A stretch of 6,009 nt of DNA from Chloroflexota bacterium (GTDB taxonomy: Bacteria > Chloroflexota > Dormibacteria > Dormibacterales > Dormibacteraceae), in assembly GCA_005880755.1 (NCBI GenBank), contig VBGV01000248.1:1-6009 (forward strand), read 5' to 3'. The notes under the pieces are model-generated. The model saw only the letters and a list, made by a program, of their open reading frames with translations, did no database searches and was not told the origin of the DNA. Position numbers and translations under genes: made by a program. Of the stretch, positions 5,625 through 6,009 are shown in pieces (positions within the stretch are counted from its first letter, which is position 1; every line of letters starts with the position of its first letter).

Positions 5625-6009
5625 CTACGGTCGGGGTGTTTTCCTCCGCTTTCCGGCGCCCACCATTTCGGCGATGTGCTCCTGGACGAGGGTCTCGACG
5701 TGCTGCAGGATCGTGATCGTCACCTCGGTGTTCTTCTCGGTCAGCGTGGTGTTCTGCTTGATCGCGCTGAGTATCTGCACGTTCTGGCGATCCGCTTTGT
5801 CGGCTTCGTGTGCCGCGTGCTCCAGCGTCAGACGGTCCTTTTGCGACTGGCGGTTGCCGGCAAGCAAGAGAACCGGTCCCGTGTATGCGGCCTGGGTCGA
5901 GAAAGCCAGGTTGAGCAGGATGTACGGATACGGGTCGATGTGGATCTTGCCCGTGACCTGGAGGGTGTTGATGGTCACCCAGGCGGCCACCAGGAAGGTC
6001 TGGATGATC
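5625..6009 (-). CDS. DUF1003-family membrane protein, 5' end outside window
   Basis: The last 127 codons of a gene that begins beyond the right edge; the frame stays open to base 6009, so the GTG at 5990 is not the start. The visible part begins in a hydrophobic helix (IIQTFLVAAWVTINTL), then has the DUF1003 signature region: DPYPYILLNLAFS, a second membrane segment (about 24-49 of the visible part), and a basic NRQSQKDR turn. A charged helix follows that is probably a coiled coil (HAAHEADKADRQ, then Thr/Gln/Glu-rich residues to EHIAEM), and the end is basic (GKRRKTPRP). DUF1003 proteins are two-helix membrane proteins of unknown biochemical role. Its stop is nine bases before arsA, so the two are probably co-transcribed. 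Confidence 0.88.
   Translation of the reverse strand, partial: IIQTFLVAAWVTINTLQVTGKIHIDPYPYILLNLAFSTQAAYTGPVLLLAGNRQSQKDRLTLEHAAHEADKADRQNVQILSAIKQNTTLTEKNTEVTITILQHVETLVQEHIAEMVGAGKRRKTPRP

Overview
The window is a dense, GC-rich stretch (roughly low-to-mid 60s % by eye) in which every convincing gene lies on the minus strand. In transcription order these are a DUF1003-type membrane protein (5' end outside the window), an ArsA/Get3-type ATPase with a C-terminal HSP20-like domain, an 82-residue unrecognised protein, an M50 site-2-protease-like membrane metalloprotease, selenocysteine synthase SelA, the selenocysteine elongation factor SelB, and the N-terminal third of a methylenetetrahydrofolate reductase (MetF) cut by the left edge. 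Gaps are 9, -4, 49, -55, -4 and 14 bases, so this looks like one transcription unit. No terminator, RNA gene, mobile element or CRISPR array was seen, and no non-coding stretch exceeds 49 bases.

The source is a free-living high-GC bacterium. The ArsA type with the HSP20-like tail, the DUF1003 protein, the actinobacterial-like MetF start and frequent GTG starts suggest the Chloroflexota / Dormibacterota / Actinomycetota part of the tree. This is a judgement from family resemblance, not a search, and the phylum is uncertain.

Right half (3417-6009): DUF1003, ArsA, the small protein and the M50 protease are all membrane proteins or have plausible membrane-protein clients. ArsA and the small protein overlap by GTGA and are probably made together. 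The small protein has a helical N-terminal half and an Arg-rich tail, and it is the only gene here with no recognisable family.

Left half (1-3471): selA and selB overlap by ATGA and encode the two dedicated proteins of bacterial selenocysteine synthesis and insertion. SelA converts Ser-tRNA(Sec) to Sec-tRNA(Sec), and SelB delivers it to UGA codons that carry a SECIS hairpin. selC (tRNA-Sec), selD and a selenoprotein gene are not in the window. metF follows 14 bases after selB, which hints that the selenoprotein served may act in formate or one-carbon metabolism.

Points worth a second look are the 55-base overlap between the protease gene and selA with a T7 slippery run just before it, the altered flavin-site loop of MetF, and the small ArsA-linked protein.
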